A stretch of 64,000 nt of DNA from Gp1-AA122 sp035631655 (GTDB taxonomy: Bacteria; Acidobacteriota; Terriglobia; Terriglobales; Acidobacteriaceae). This document shows positions 34,708 through 43,979 of this stretch, in pieces (positions within the stretch are counted from its first letter, which is position 1; every line of letters starts with the position of its first letter). The position numbers were made by a program, and so were the translations under genes. Where the stretch lies: positions 1-64,000 of the forward strand of contig DASQIH010000123.1 of NCBI GenBank assembly GCA_035631655.1, given 5' to 3'. Below the pieces are notes generated by a model. The model saw only the letters and a program-made list of their open reading frames with translations, made no database searches and was not told where the DNA came from.

Positions 34708-35601
34708 TCAAGCCGAAGAGCGCATAACCAGCTCGCGCGCGGCTTTGAGTTCGGTTACCGCATCGCCGGTTGGGACAAATTCCATGGCAACGTAGCCGTC
34801 GTACCTGAGTTCTGCCAGCCTGCGAAAAACGTTGGAGTAGTTAATTTCCCCGGTCCCCGGAGCATGCCGCCCGGGTACATCGGCAATGTGCACGAGTCCA
34901 AGGTCGTCGATATGTTGCTCCAGTTTCTCGATGAGATTACCTTCCGCAATCTGCGCGTGATAAAAGTCGTAGAGGAATTTCGCGTTGGGATGAGCAACCG
35001 CGTGGACAATCTGGAAGCCTTCCGCTGCTGAGGTCAGGAAATATTGTGGGTTCTCTTCGGGATCAATATTTTCGAGCAGCAGAGTTACCTTGTGGCCCGA
35101 AGCAATATCCGCCGCGCGCTTCAGACACTCAACGCAGCTCTGATGCTGCTGTTCGTGTGACAACTCCCGAATTTTGCGGCCCGACAAGACGATGATGGCA
35201 GGGCACTCCAGCTCGGTTGCGATTGGAAGTAACCGGTGCAATTCCGCAAGAAATTCACCGCGCTCCTTCGGATTGGCAATACCCGTCTTCGTCAACGCCA
35301 TCGCATCAAAGGTGATGCCCAAGGTTCGTTTCTTGGCGTTGAATCGGCGAAAATCGTCGCGACTCCAGTCCTCGTATTCAGTCACCAGTTCTACGGCCGG
35401 ATAACCCGCTTCTGCCGCTTTCTCCAGTCGCTGTTCGAAAGGAAGCTCCGCATAAACGGTCCAAAGCATTACCGATACTTGAAGCGAGGCAGCTGTTACA
35501 GGATGCCGCCTTGCATGCAACGCTTCGACGTCGCTCAGCAGAACGCTTCCCAGAGCCGCCCCGCTCAGTGCTCGTCCGAATTGGCGACGGTCCATAGCCA
35601 T
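34708..35601 (-). CDS. Tat-exported hydroxypyruvate isomerase-like TIM-barrel protein
   Basis: 297 residues. Tat signal MDRRQFGRALSGAALGS. TIM barrel with VMLWTVYAELPFEQRLEKAA, ECPAIIVLSGRK, LLLENIDPEENPQYF, LYDFYHAQIAEGNLIEKL and HIADVPGRHAPGTGEINY, the conserved sequence of the hydroxypyruvate isomerase (Hyi) family. Export makes a role on a periplasmic oxidised sugar more likely than glyoxylate metabolism. Twelve nucleotides from the following subunit-3 gene. Confidence 0.86.
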   Translation of the reverse strand: MAMDRRQFGRALSGAALGSVLLSDVEALHARRHPVTAASLQVSVMLWTVYAELPFEQRLEKAAEAGYPAVELVTEYEDWSRDDFRRFNAKKRTLGITFDAMALTKTGIANPKERGEFLAELHRLLPIATELECPAIIVLSGRKIRELSHEQQHQSCVECLKRAADIASGHKVTLLLENIDPEENPQYFLTSAAEGFQIVHAVAHPNAKFLYDFYHAQIAEGNLIEKLEQHIDDLGLVHIADVPGRHAPGTGEINYSNVFRRLAELRYDGYVAMEFVPTGDAVTELKAARELVMRSSA

Positions 35602-35634
35602 GGAAGACCTACACTCTCATCTACAGTTTTTCGC

Positions 35635-36777
35635 TCACGTCGCGGAGCCCAACAGTTCCGCCCGCACATTCTTGAGAACGTAAGCCGCTCGTTCCACGCC
35701 AACTTCGCCGGGCAGGATAGGATCTTCGTTCTCGATACTCAAAATGCCCTGGTAGCCGACTTCCATGTAGGCGCGGACAATTTCTTTCCACGTATTCGCG
35801 CTGTGGCCATAGCCGACGGCACGGAAGGTTTCCGAGGCTTGCGACAGGTCCTTGGTCTCGAAGGCGAAGTTCAGAACACCGTACTTAGCCACGTTGTCCT
35901 TAAACATGACCGTGTCCTTCATGTGGGCATGGAAAATCGCACCTTGCTTGCCGAGCAGATGAATCACCTCGACGGGATCGCATCCCTGCCAGAACAAATG
36001 GCTCAGATCGCAATTCGCTCCGATCTCCTCGCCCACGGCATGGCGCAGTCTCAGCAGTGTCATAGGGTTGTAAACCACGAAGCCGGGGTGCATTTCGAAA
36101 GCCAGCTTGCGAATACCATGATCTCGAGCAAATTTTGCCGCTTGCTTCCAGTAGGGGATCACCTTTTCGTTCCACTGCCAGTCGAGAATCTGGGCGTATT
36201 CCGGAGGCCAACGATAAGTTGCCCAGTTCGGCATGGTGTCGGTGGGAGAACCACCCGGGCATCCCGAAAAACCGACAATCACCTGAACCCCCAGCTTTTC
36301 GGCCAGCAGGACCGTACTCTGGAATGTCTCGGCATCGCGAGCCGCAATTTTTGGATCGGGGTGCACGGGATTTCCATGGCAACTCAGCGTGGCGACTATC
36401 AATTTGTGGTCGTCAAATTTTTTCTTCCACGCCCGAAGCTTGGCATCATCGGACAACAATTCGTCCACTGGACAGTGGTGATTTCCGGGATAACCGCCCG
36501 TGCCGATCTCCATCGCCTCCAACCCGTAGCCCGCGACTTTGTCCAGCATCTGATCGAGAGAAAGGTGCTCGAAGACCGGATCGAAAACTCCAATGGGTAT
36601 TTTTCGCGCCGTGCCGGAGGGCAGAGGATTCTGGGAGGAAGACAATCCAGCGCCAGGCGCGGTGCCGTTCGCTGCCAAAGCAAGATGGGGGCCTGCAACC
36701 GTTGCCGCCAACAGGCCGCCAGAGGAGGTCAGGAATTTCCTGCGACTTGTCGAATTTCGAGATGAGCTGCTGTCCAT
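35635..36777 (-). CDS. Tat-exported sugar phosphate isomerase/epimerase family protein
   Basis: 380 residues; ATG 36777 is chosen because AAGGAA lies 8 nt upstream and it begins the Tat signal STSRRKFLTSSGGLLAATVAG. TIM barrel residues: GLEAMEIGTGGYPGNHHCP, TLSCHGNPVHPD, AFEMHPGFVVYNP, CDLSHLFWQGCDPVEVI and AHMKDTVMF. First gene of the seven-gene sugar oxidation operon. May be a C-deglycosylase or epimerase acting on 3-keto glycosides; not proven. Confidence 0.87.
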   Translation of the reverse strand: MDSSSSRNSTSRRKFLTSSGGLLAATVAGPHLALAANGTAPGAGLSSSQNPLPSGTARKIPIGVFDPVFEHLSLDQMLDKVAGYGLEAMEIGTGGYPGNHHCPVDELLSDDAKLRAWKKKFDDHKLIVATLSCHGNPVHPDPKIAARDAETFQSTVLLAEKLGVQVIVGFSGCPGGSPTDTMPNWATYRWPPEYAQILDWQWNEKVIPYWKQAAKFARDHGIRKLAFEMHPGFVVYNPMTLLRLRHAVGEEIGANCDLSHLFWQGCDPVEVIHLLGKQGAIFHAHMKDTVMFKDNVAKYGVLNFAFETKDLSQASETFRAVGYGHSANTWKEIVRAYMEVGYQGILSIENEDPILPGEVGVERAAYVLKNVRAELLGSAT

Positions 36778-36918
36778 GAAAAGTTCCTTTTCAACGACAG
36801 GAGTGCACCACCCCACAGGGCCAGCATTATACCCACCAAGGTGGCGGAAGCGGCCTGGAAAATCGTTTAAGTAGATCCAATCAATGTTTGCCGCTTGCGG
36901 CGGGACTCCCAGAAATAG

Positions 36919-36940
36919 GGGGCCTGCCGAAACAGGCCCC
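36919..36940 (-). terminator. Terminator of the TonB receptor gene
   Basis: GGGGCCTG-ccgaaa-CAGGCCCC, an 8-bp GC-rich stem with a 6-nt loop, 18 nt after the stop on the minus strand and followed by CTATTTCT. Confidence 0.65.
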
Positions 36941-36957
36941 GTTCTCTAAGAGTCGAT

Positions 36958-39900
36958 TCAGAAATTAAGTTTGAGCGCGAGCTGCACAATGCGTGGATCG
37001 CGTGTGGAGTTGACAGTATTAAACAGCGTACTGCCGAAGCTGGTTGAGGCGCAGCAGATCGGGTTGGTGTGGTTAAACGTGTTGAAGGTCTCCAGCCGGA
37101 ACTGACCGCTGAAGGCCTCGGTGAATTTTATATTTTTGAACAGTGCCAGATCCGTGTTCCAGAAACCGGGAGCACGAATCGCGCCGGGATGTTCGCTGGG
37201 AAGGTCGGCCTGGGTTGCGGTCGGGACGGCGAACGCTGAGGCGTTGAACCAGTGTCCCAAAATCGCCTGCGGAGCGCCGGAATTCGGGTTCCCTATCTGG
37301 TTGACGCGGCAGCCGACGGGCGTCGCGCCAAAGCAGGCTGATCCGATCGCATCGACACAGTTTGTTCCGCTACCGGAATTACAGCCGGCATTGCTGATGG
37401 AAGCCGTCAACGGCAGGCCGGTCTGGAAGGTCTGGACACCGGAGAACTCCCAGCCGCCGAGAATGTGCCCGATGGCACCTTGCTGACCGCGCATCCACGG
37501 CAGTTCCCACACGAAGTTCGCCGTCAACACGTGGCGGCGATCGGCGATGGTCGGACCGTAGTTATTCGACAATGCTGTGGGAGCCTGCGGCAGCGCGCTG
37601 GCGCCGGTGGAACGGTCAGCGGGGTCGGTGGTCAAGCCGTGCGACCAGGTATAGGCAACCCCAACCAGCGAATTGCCGCTGAAGCGCTTGTTCATCTGCA
37701 CCTGCAGCGAATGGTAGTTGGAGGTATAGATGTCAGCGAAACCGTTGGCCGGGCCATACCCGACAAACGGCCGCAGCACATTGAGCTTCGTGGTTGCGGC
37801 GGTTGAGTTCACAATCGGGCTGGCCCCGAAGTTTACGCCGTTGCCTGCACCCGGTCCGGCAAAGCATGGGGTTGTGGGCGTGCAATTCCGGTAGGCAAAT
37901 GGAGTCGGCTGATTGAAGTCGATCAGACCCGGCAAGTGGATGCCGTTATTCCCGAAGTAACCGACATCCACGAACCAGCCGATACCGAAATTCCGCTGCA
38001 TATCCAGGCTCCACTGTTGGGTGTAGGGACTCTTGTAATCGATCGGCATACGCGCCTGGATGGTAAACGGACCAGTTGTGGAGGCGGTGGTTGTGGCGCC
38101 GGTGGGATTCGAAAGGGTGCTGCGGTTGATACTCAGGTTGGTGAGAAATCCCTGGCTCAAGCCTACGTTCAGCTCGGGATTCCCAAATTCGAGACCGTTG
38201 TCATAGAACATTCCCCAGCCCAGACGCACCGAGGTCCGCCCGTCGCCGAATGGATCCCAGGCAATGCCGAGGCGTCCGGCAATGGCGCGGTTGAATTCCT
38301 TTCCCACTTTGCTGCCATACGGCGACTTGGTTCCGACGAAGCCAGCGAAGGTGGGCGGATTCGCAAAAATCAGTCCATTCAGCGGCGAGTAGTTGGGATT
38401 GCAGACGCTGCTGCTGGGTACGCCATTCACTCGGCTCACGTCCATATCGCCGGTGGAGGTGATACAGGGAGCCTTGGACGGATCATAGGCCGCCGCATCG
38501 AAGTTCACCAGACGGCTGCTGCCGCCCGGACCGCTGGCATCGGTGGGCTGGCGGAAGAAGGAGTGACGCATCCCGTAGGTGAGGGTCAGGTTCGGCCGAA
38601 TGCGCCACGTATCCTGGCCGTAATACTCGAACTGGTTGTCAAAAATGTTAGCGGTGACGTCCAGCGAGGCCTGAGTGAAGGAACTCAGCTGGCCGAGCAG
38701 GAAGTTGGCGTAAGCTTGTTCTAAGGAGAACGGGCAGGCAGGGGTGTTTGATGTTCCGCAGACGGCCGCGCCCCCGAAGGTGGTCGAAGCGGTGGGAGCA
38801 TTCTGCGCGTCGAACGAGTATGAGCCGTTGTTGCTGCCCGTGAGTTGGTTCTCATGCTTGTTGTAGTGGTAGAAGATGGCGCCGAACTTCAGCGTATGCG
38901 TGCCCACGACCTTGGCCAGGTTGCCGTAGACGGTGTGGTTCGTGTTGTAGTCGTTATAGGGGCCAAAAGAGCCAATCGTGTTGTTGCCGGTGGTCGTGAA
39001 CGAGGCACCCGTGAGCGCCAAGGTCGGTGCACGACCGAGAACATTCTGGAAAGGGAGCGTGTTGCCCAGAGCGGCCTGAATGTCGGGCGACTGCGAGAAG
39101 TTAACAGCGCCAGTTACGTTGCTGAGGATGGCGCCGTAGGAATAGCGATACCCGCCGTCGATCAGAAAGGTAGGGCTGGCTGTTAATGTGGCAGCAATGT
39201 TGTACTGGTGGCCCGGGGAGTTCGTGGCAGTACTGCCGATACCTTTGACGATTTCGTTGGTGAATAAGCCCCCGGCCTCGAGAGTCGGATTGCTGTCACG
39301 CAGAATCTTGCCGTTGACGCTCAGCTTCGAGCTGAAAATATGATCGATCTTCACCATATCTTCGCGGAAATTGAAAATGTTGGGCAGCGATGCCGTGTAT
39401 CCGAACGGATTGGACGCGGTCGTCAGATTCGGCGCCGGGAACTTGGAGAAGATATCTTTCACGTAGGCGGCCGCAATGGGGTCCCATGCGGACTGCGGAA
39501 TGCTGGTTCCATAAGCCTGGCAGGCACCCGGTGAACCGTTGGCATTCGCCCACTGGGTGCAAACCGGGTGGGAGAACTGGCCGTTAATCATCGAGGGATA
39601 GGGAATGGCGCCCGATGGATTCGAATACGTGATAATGCGGCGGGCCTCTTCCGAGACGAAGAAGAAAGTCTTGTTCCGCTGTTCGTAAATTTTGGGAATG
39701 TAGACCGGACCTCCCAGGGTGCCGCCGAAATCGTTGTAGTGCAGGACGGGGCGCTTCACCTGCGGCGTTGCGTGGTTGTTGAAGAAGCTGTTGGCGTTCA
39801 GCACGTTGTTGCGGAAGAATTCGTACACGCTGCCATGCAGCCGGCTGGTGCCCGAGCGCGTAATGGCGTTAATCTGGGCTCCGGCCGAGCGTCCCGATTC

Positions 39901-40602
39901 GGCTTCATACACGCCGCGCACCACGCGAAATTCGGCGATCGAGTCCACGCTGGGGAAGGAAAGCAGCGTCAGGTTCGAGCCTCGGTCCACGTTATCGGCG
40001 CCGTCGACCATGAAATTGTTTTGCTCGCGACGGCCACCATTCACCTGAATGGTGACCAGATTCGTGCCCAGGGGCGCGGTGGCGCCGGGGAAAAACGAGG
40101 CATTGCCGGAATTCGAGGTACCCGGCACAGTAAAGACAAGTTCCAGGAAATTGCGGTTCGCCAGCGAGAGCTCGCGGATCTGCGTTCCGGTGACCACCCC
40201 CGTCGCAACGGCGCTTTGCAGGTTTACCTGTTGTTCAGTGGATTCGACGGTGATGGTTTGCTCTGTCGAGCCGACTTTCAGGGTGGGATAAACCGTAAGC
40301 TTTTCGTTCACGTTGAGGGTGAGTCCGGTCTGCACATTCCGCTGGAAGCCAGGCGCCTCAACCGTGACCGAATAATGACCGATAGGAAGTTCCGGAAACG
40401 AGAATTCACCGCTGGTGCCGCTGGTGGCGGTACGCACGTCCACATTCTTGTCAACATCTCTGAGTGTGACTTTTGCATTGGGGATTACTGCCCCACTGGT
40501 ATCTCTTACGGTGCCTGCGATGCTGCCGGTGGTCACCTGAGCCCAGGCCGTTGCCGCCAGCAGCAGGAGAACTACAGGAGCGAACCAACGACTGACTCTC
40601 AT
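36958..40602 (-). CDS. TonB-dependent receptor-like outer-membrane protein with N-terminal carboxypeptidase-regulatory domain
   Basis: 1,214 residues from the ATG at 40602, with GGAGG 5 nt upstream and a signal peptide cleaved after AWA (residue 21). Residues about 25-110 form a CarboxypepD_reg domain (GSIAGTVRDTSGAVIPNAKVTL), followed by a plug-like segment (VNGGRREQNNFMVDGADNV) and a long beta-barrel ending LALKLNF, aromatic-terminated for Bam insertion. This is the Oar-like architecture abundant in Acidobacteriota, linked to uptake of glycans or large molecules. It sits upstream of the sugar-oxidation operon on the same strand and may feed it substrate. Confidence 0.92.
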   Translation of the reverse strand: MRVSRWFAPVVLLLLAATAWAQVTTGSIAGTVRDTSGAVIPNAKVTLRDVDKNVDVRTATSGTSGEFSFPELPIGHYSVTVEAPGFQRNVQTGLTLNVNEKLTVYPTLKVGSTEQTITVESTEQQVNLQSAVATGVVTGTQIRELSLANRNFLELVFTVPGTSNSGNASFFPGATAPLGTNLVTIQVNGGRREQNNFMVDGADNVDRGSNLTLLSFPSVDSIAEFRVVRGVYEAESGRSAGAQINAITRSGTSRLHGSVYEFFRNNVLNANSFFNNHATPQVKRPVLHYNDFGGTLGGPVYIPKIYEQRNKTFFFVSEEARRIITYSNPSGAIPYPSMINGQFSHPVCTQWANANGSPGACQAYGTSIPQSAWDPIAAAYVKDIFSKFPAPNLTTASNPFGYTASLPNIFNFREDMVKIDHIFSSKLSVNGKILRDSNPTLEAGGLFTNEIVKGIGSTATNSPGHQYNIAATLTASPTFLIDGGYRYSYGAILSNVTGAVNFSQSPDIQAALGNTLPFQNVLGRAPTLALTGASFTTTGNNTIGSFGPYNDYNTNHTVYGNLAKVVGTHTLKFGAIFYHYNKHENQLTGSNNGSYSFDAQNAPTASTTFGGAAVCGTSNTPACPFSLEQAYANFLLGQLSSFTQASLDVTANIFDNQFEYYGQDTWRIRPNLTLTYGMRHSFFRQPTDASGPGGSSRLVNFDAAAYDPSKAPCITSTGDMDVSRVNGVPSSSVCNPNYSPLNGLIFANPPTFAGFVGTKSPYGSKVGKEFNRAIAGRLGIAWDPFGDGRTSVRLGWGMFYDNGLEFGNPELNVGLSQGFLTNLSINRSTLSNPTGATTTASTTGPFTIQARMPIDYKSPYTQQWSLDMQRNFGIGWFVDVGYFGNNGIHLPGLIDFNQPTPFAYRNCTPTTPCFAGPGAGNGVNFGASPIVNSTAATTKLNVLRPFVGYGPANGFADIYTSNYHSLQVQMNKRFSGNSLVGVAYTWSHGLTTDPADRSTGASALPQAPTALSNNYGPTIADRRHVLTANFVWELPWMRGQQGAIGHILGGWEFSGVQTFQTGLPLTASISNAGCNSGSGTNCVDAIGSACFGATPVGCRVNQIGNPNSGAPQAILGHWFNASAFAVPTATQADLPSEHPGAIRAPGFWNTDLALFKNIKFTEAFSGQFRLETFNTFNHTNPICCASTSFGSTLFNTVNSTRDPRIVQLALKLNF

Positions 40603-41187
40603 CGCGCCTCCGAGTGGCTTCAGAATCAGTGCACTTCGCCCGAGATGGCGCGAATTTTGCTTGAATGAAAAGGCCGTATGACTGAGGAGATTGCAACTCA
40701 CGTTCGAAAACGTCCGACCAAATTTCATCGTACCGCCACTCTGGCTGCCCCAAAGCGCAGCGGGTTTAGCTTACGGTTCTCGAGCTAGAAATTTCCAAAG
40801 GTTTCGCATTTGTTCGCGGATATAGGGAATGACTGTAACTGCATCTTTCCTCTGCGCCTTGTCAAGAAAATTCCGGCGCTGGACAAAGTTGCGGTTAAGT
40901 CGTGCAGCGCTGTTGAAGGTCGAGTTGACGTGGACTGTGTAAGTTCGGATATAGGCAAGCAGAGCCTCAGAACAATTCGGCTACTCTCTACAGGGTTTAC
41001 TGTATGCGCCGGTTAGCCCGGTCGCGTAGACTTGGCTGGCACGGGTACGGTTCCCAATGGATGGCGCGCATGGGTGACTTCCGTTCACCGAGCAATGCCA
41101 CCCTTCGTGGAGCCGACCTGACAAGATAGACCCGCTCGCTGGTTGTTGCAATCAGAGTGGCGGCAGCACCGGCAGCAGAGGGAACTG
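40603..41187. other. Long spacer upstream of the TonB receptor and the gvpA-like gene
   Basis: 585 bp with no supported gene on either strand; presumably divergent promoters. No clear palindrome noted. Confidence 0.35.
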
Positions 41188-41466
41188 ATGGTGGCTCTGC
41201 AAGTTGCAGCAGCCGGGGACAGCATTATCGACGTCCTCGATCGAGTGCTCGACAAGGGCATCGTGATCGATGCGTGGCTGAGAGTCTCGTTAGCAGGTCT
41301 GGACCTGGTCGAGATCCAGGGTCGGGTCGTCGTGGCGTCGATCGACACTTATCTCACCCAAGCCAGTGCTCTGGCAGATGCGGGACTAGTGTCGCCACCG
41401 GCTTTACCCACCTTCTGGAGAACCGAAACCCGACGGCCAAGGCGACCCATTCCGCGTTCCGCTTAA
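41188..41466 (+). CDS. Orphan gas vesicle protein GvpA/GvpJ-like
   Basis: 92 residues from the ATG at 41188, with GAGGGAA just upstream. Residues about 10-55 (DSIIDVLDRVLDKGIVIDAW, then LRVSLAGLDLVEIQGRVVVASIDTYL) match the hydrophobic core of the gas-vesicle shell protein GvpA. The C-terminus (PALPTFWRTETRRPRRPIPRSA) is unlike GvpA and basic, possibly a frameshifted or replaced tail. No other gvp gene is in the window, so a working gas vesicle is unlikely to be made from here alone. Confidence 0.75.
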   Translation: MVALQVAAAGDSIIDVLDRVLDKGIVIDAWLRVSLAGLDLVEIQGRVVVASIDTYLTQASALADAGLVSPPALPTFWRTETRRPRRPIPRSA

Positions 41467-41521
41467 GCCTGAGCTCCACAGCCGCCACAGCCGGGCTGGA
41501 CCTAACGCAGCCTTTGAGATT

Positions 41522-41586
41522 AAGCCTTCGCTAAGCCTTCGAAAGCCTTCGAGGTTAACTTGACTGTTATAACTTGAGGGTTATAA
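41522..41586. repeat. AAGCCTTCG triplicate and TTATAAC inverted repeat
   Basis: AAGCCTTCG occurs at 41522-41530, 41533-41541 and 41543-41551. Just downstream TTATAAC (41567-41573) pairs with GTTATAA (41580-41586). The pair lies 130-150 bp upstream of the 41718 gene and could be a regulator site. Confidence 0.45.
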
Positions 41587-41717
41587 TATCGCGCAGTTTT
41601 CTAGGCTCCAGTTCCCGCGCGGTTAAGGCCCGTTCATTTTCAAACGGAATAATGGCTCCGCTATCTCCCGACAGTGGCGCGAAACCGCCCCCGAATTGGG
41701 TTAGGAAAGGGGCTTCC

Positions 41718-42023
41718 ATGTGGTGGAAACGCAAGAAACTGGAACGCCTGTTTGATGAGTTGAGGGCTCTCACTCTATTGGATAGGCTGCAGGCAGGCCG
41801 CGCTGAGTCGGTCCAAAACGCCCGAACCGACCCGAACAAAGATCTTCATGCGTGCGCCAAGCTCCAGGCAAGGCAATCGGAACTCCTGGCCGAAATTGCA
41901 CGATTGAATTCACGACCAGGTCTCATTGGCAAGTTGATGAGTTTCTCCAGAAAGAAGGTGCCGAATTTGGTACGTCAGGACGCGGCAAGTTCGACCGCGC
42001 GCGGACACCCACGTGCTGCGTAA
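41718..42023 (+). CDS. Hypothetical basic coiled protein
   Basis: 101 residues from the ATG at 41718 with AGGAAAGGGG upstream. N-terminus MWWKRKKLERLFDELRALTLLDRL and ACAKLQARQSELLAEIARLNS are amphipathic helices, probably a short coiled coil; a basic tail follows. No family recognised. Frame is open further upstream without a ribosome-binding site. Confidence 0.5.
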   Translation: MWWKRKKLERLFDELRALTLLDRLQAGRAESVQNARTDPNKDLHACAKLQARQSELLAEIARLNSRPGLIGKLMSFSRKKVPNLVRQDAASSTARGHPRAA

Positions 42024-42417
42024 AGTGATCGTCGACAGTTACCTGCAGGACGTTGGCTCCTTCCGGGATAAGAAAATTTGGCCTGGGCGTGCTCCAAAAC
42101 AGTACAGCTTTTCCCCGAGCTTGCTACAGAAATTGCCCTATGACTTCGGAGTTGAAGCAGAGTAGGATGCGCCTGCCTGCACCGCGTGGGCAGATGGGAG
42201 GACACGGAATTCTAAGACCTCGTTGTGGTTGTTAGTGGTTGCTTCTTGGATTGCAGTTCATGTTAGTCGTAGGCTCTCCCCCGGCTTGGATATCGTGTTC
42301 AATCTCCACCTCTGTTCTGCAAGCGGAGTTGAACTGCGAAGACGCGGTCCGATGGATACAGGCGTGAACGCCTTACCAGCGGTAGCTGTCCCGATCGAGT
42401 TGTGGGGGGAGAACGAC
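42024..42417. other. Spacer before the Crp/Fnr gene, with a possible 50-codon frame
   Basis: A GTG at 42013 opens 50 codons to 42165 (VLRKVIVDSYLQDVGSFRDK at the start, PYDFGVEAE at the end). It has no ribosome-binding site and is weakly supported. The rest is leader of the Crp/Fnr gene. Confidence 0.25.
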
Positions 42418-43203
42418 ATGGCAAGCTTTAGCGTTTCACGGCCTTTTGCGGAAAAAATGTCGGTGGGCAGGCCTGCGGTGGCTGTGCCGGTTTCGCCGCG
42501 AGTGGTTCCCCGAAGTACCCGAATCTCCTGCATTCAGCAAGCCCAGCTCTTCCGCGGCCTCTCGCTAGCGGAATGTGCGGAGGTGGCTTCGGCGGCGCAG
42601 GAGCGGTGCTTCTCGCGCGGCCAGACAATCTTCCGCGAAGGCGATGCTATGCGGAGTGTTCTTGTGCTGGTTGCAGGCAGGGTGAAGCTGACGCAACTCA
42701 GCCGCTTGGGGAGCGAAATCATTTTCCGGGTCGGCGAAACCGGAGGAGTACTGGACGGCTTGGGGCTGTCTGCGAACAGCGTGCGCCGGTTGACCGCCGT
42801 GGCCCTCGGGCAATGCCGGGTGCTCGCTTGGGATGCGCGCAGCTTTGCCGCGCTGGAAGGCCGATTTCCCGCAGTTCGACGCAATGCAGTCGCGATCTTG
42901 GCCGAACGCCTGCGTGCGCTTGAGGAGCGTTTTCTCGAACTGGCCACCGAGCAGGTCGCTCCGCGATTGGCCCGGATGCTGGTACGGCTGCTGGAGCCGT
43001 GCGTGCGGGGCAGCCAGAGTATTAATCGCGTCGAACTCTCGCAAGAAGAGCTGGCCCAGATGGTCGGTACGACGCCGTTTACGATCAGTCGGCTGTTTTC
43101 CGGGTGGGAAAAACGCGGGGTTCTCCGGACCCGCCGCGAAGCAGTTGTGATTCTGGATCCGCGGGGCCTGATTGATCTGGCCGAAAGCGGTAACGAACGG
43201 TAA
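42418..43203 (+). CDS. Crp/Fnr-family transcription regulator
   Basis: 261 residues from the ATG at 42418, preceded by GGGGGGAGAA; the frame is open 65 codons upstream without similarity. Effector beta-roll about 40-150 (FSRGQTIFREGDAMRSVLVL, VAGRVKLTQLSRLGSEIIFR), long dimer helix, and a C-terminal winged helix with the Crp recognition segment (ELSQEELAQMVGTTPFTISR). No Fnr-type cysteine cluster in the N-terminus (one Cys in ISCIQQ), so it is not a classic oxygen sensor. It precedes the ECF/CHAT cassette by 180 bp on the same strand and may control it. Confidence 0.9.
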   Translation: MASFSVSRPFAEKMSVGRPAVAVPVSPRVVPRSTRISCIQQAQLFRGLSLAECAEVASAAQERCFSRGQTIFREGDAMRSVLVLVAGRVKLTQLSRLGSEIIFRVGETGGVLDGLGLSANSVRRLTAVALGQCRVLAWDARSFAALEGRFPAVRRNAVAILAERLRALEERFLELATEQVAPRLARMLVRLLEPCVRGSQSINRVELSQEELAQMVGTTPFTISRLFSGWEKRGVLRTRREAVVILDPRGLIDLAESGNER

Positions 43204-43382
43204 CGTCTTCCAACGGGAAGCATGCGTCGAAAGCCTTTCGCTTTGTTCGTGGGCTATCAATTCCCAGCATCGGCAAGCACCGGCTTTGACTTGCAGGGGG
43301 CGCATTCAGGCAAGAGGAGCCGTGGGTATTGTGGAATGTCGAGCGGCTTTATCTGCGCAGTGGAGCGGAGAACTGCCGGCCG

Positions 43383-43979
43383 ATGAGCGCGGTGATGGCT
43401 GATAGTACGGCGAAGAAGCAGGTGTTCACGCAGGACGATACACACCTGGTGAGGGAGTGTCTGTCCGGCAGCGAAGAAGCCTGGTCGCTCCTGATCGAGA
43501 AGTACAAAGCACTCATCTACTCCATCCCGATAAAGTACGGCTTGTCTCCACACGAAGCCGCCGATGTGTTCCAGGCAACTTGCATGGAGCTGCTTACGCG
43601 ACTTTCGGAATTGCGTGAGCCACGTGCGCTGCCGAAATGGCTGATGCAGGTGGTACACCACCAGTGCTGGAACCGGAAACGGGAGAGCCAGCGAGTCGTA
43701 AGCCGCGACTCTGATCCGGACTTGCCCGAGCCGGAGACTCCGGCGATGGCGGAAATTCTTGTGCAGCAAACACAAGAAGAGCAAATGCTTCGCGAAGCGG
43801 TCACCGCCTTGCATCCGAAGTGCCGCCAACTGATCAAGCTTCTTTTTTTTGAGACACCTTCGCGGCCTTACACCGAAGTCGCCCACGAGTTGGGCTTGGC
43901 GGTTGGATCGATCGGCTCTACCCGTCAGAAATGCATCGAACAGCTGCGGCAGAAACTGGACGAATTGGGATTTGACTGA
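43383..43979 (+). CDS. ECF-type RNA polymerase sigma factor
   Basis: About 198 residues from ATG 43383 (ATG 43395 is an alternative). Sigma region 2 (LVRECLSGSEEAWSLLIEKY, SPHEAADVFQATCMELLTRL) and region 4 (LREAVTALHPKCRQLIKLLF, YTEVAHELGLAVGSIGSTRQKC) are present; region 3 is absent, as in ECF sigmas. Its stop overlaps the start of the TPR-CHAT gene (TGATG), so the two are made together. Confidence 0.88.
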   Translation: MSAVMADSTAKKQVFTQDDTHLVRECLSGSEEAWSLLIEKYKALIYSIPIKYGLSPHEAADVFQATCMELLTRLSELREPRALPKWLMQVVHHQCWNRKRESQRVVSRDSDPDLPEPETPAMAEILVQQTQEEQMLREAVTALHPKCRQLIKLLFFETPSRPYTEVAHELGLAVGSIGSTRQKCIEQLRQKLDELGFD

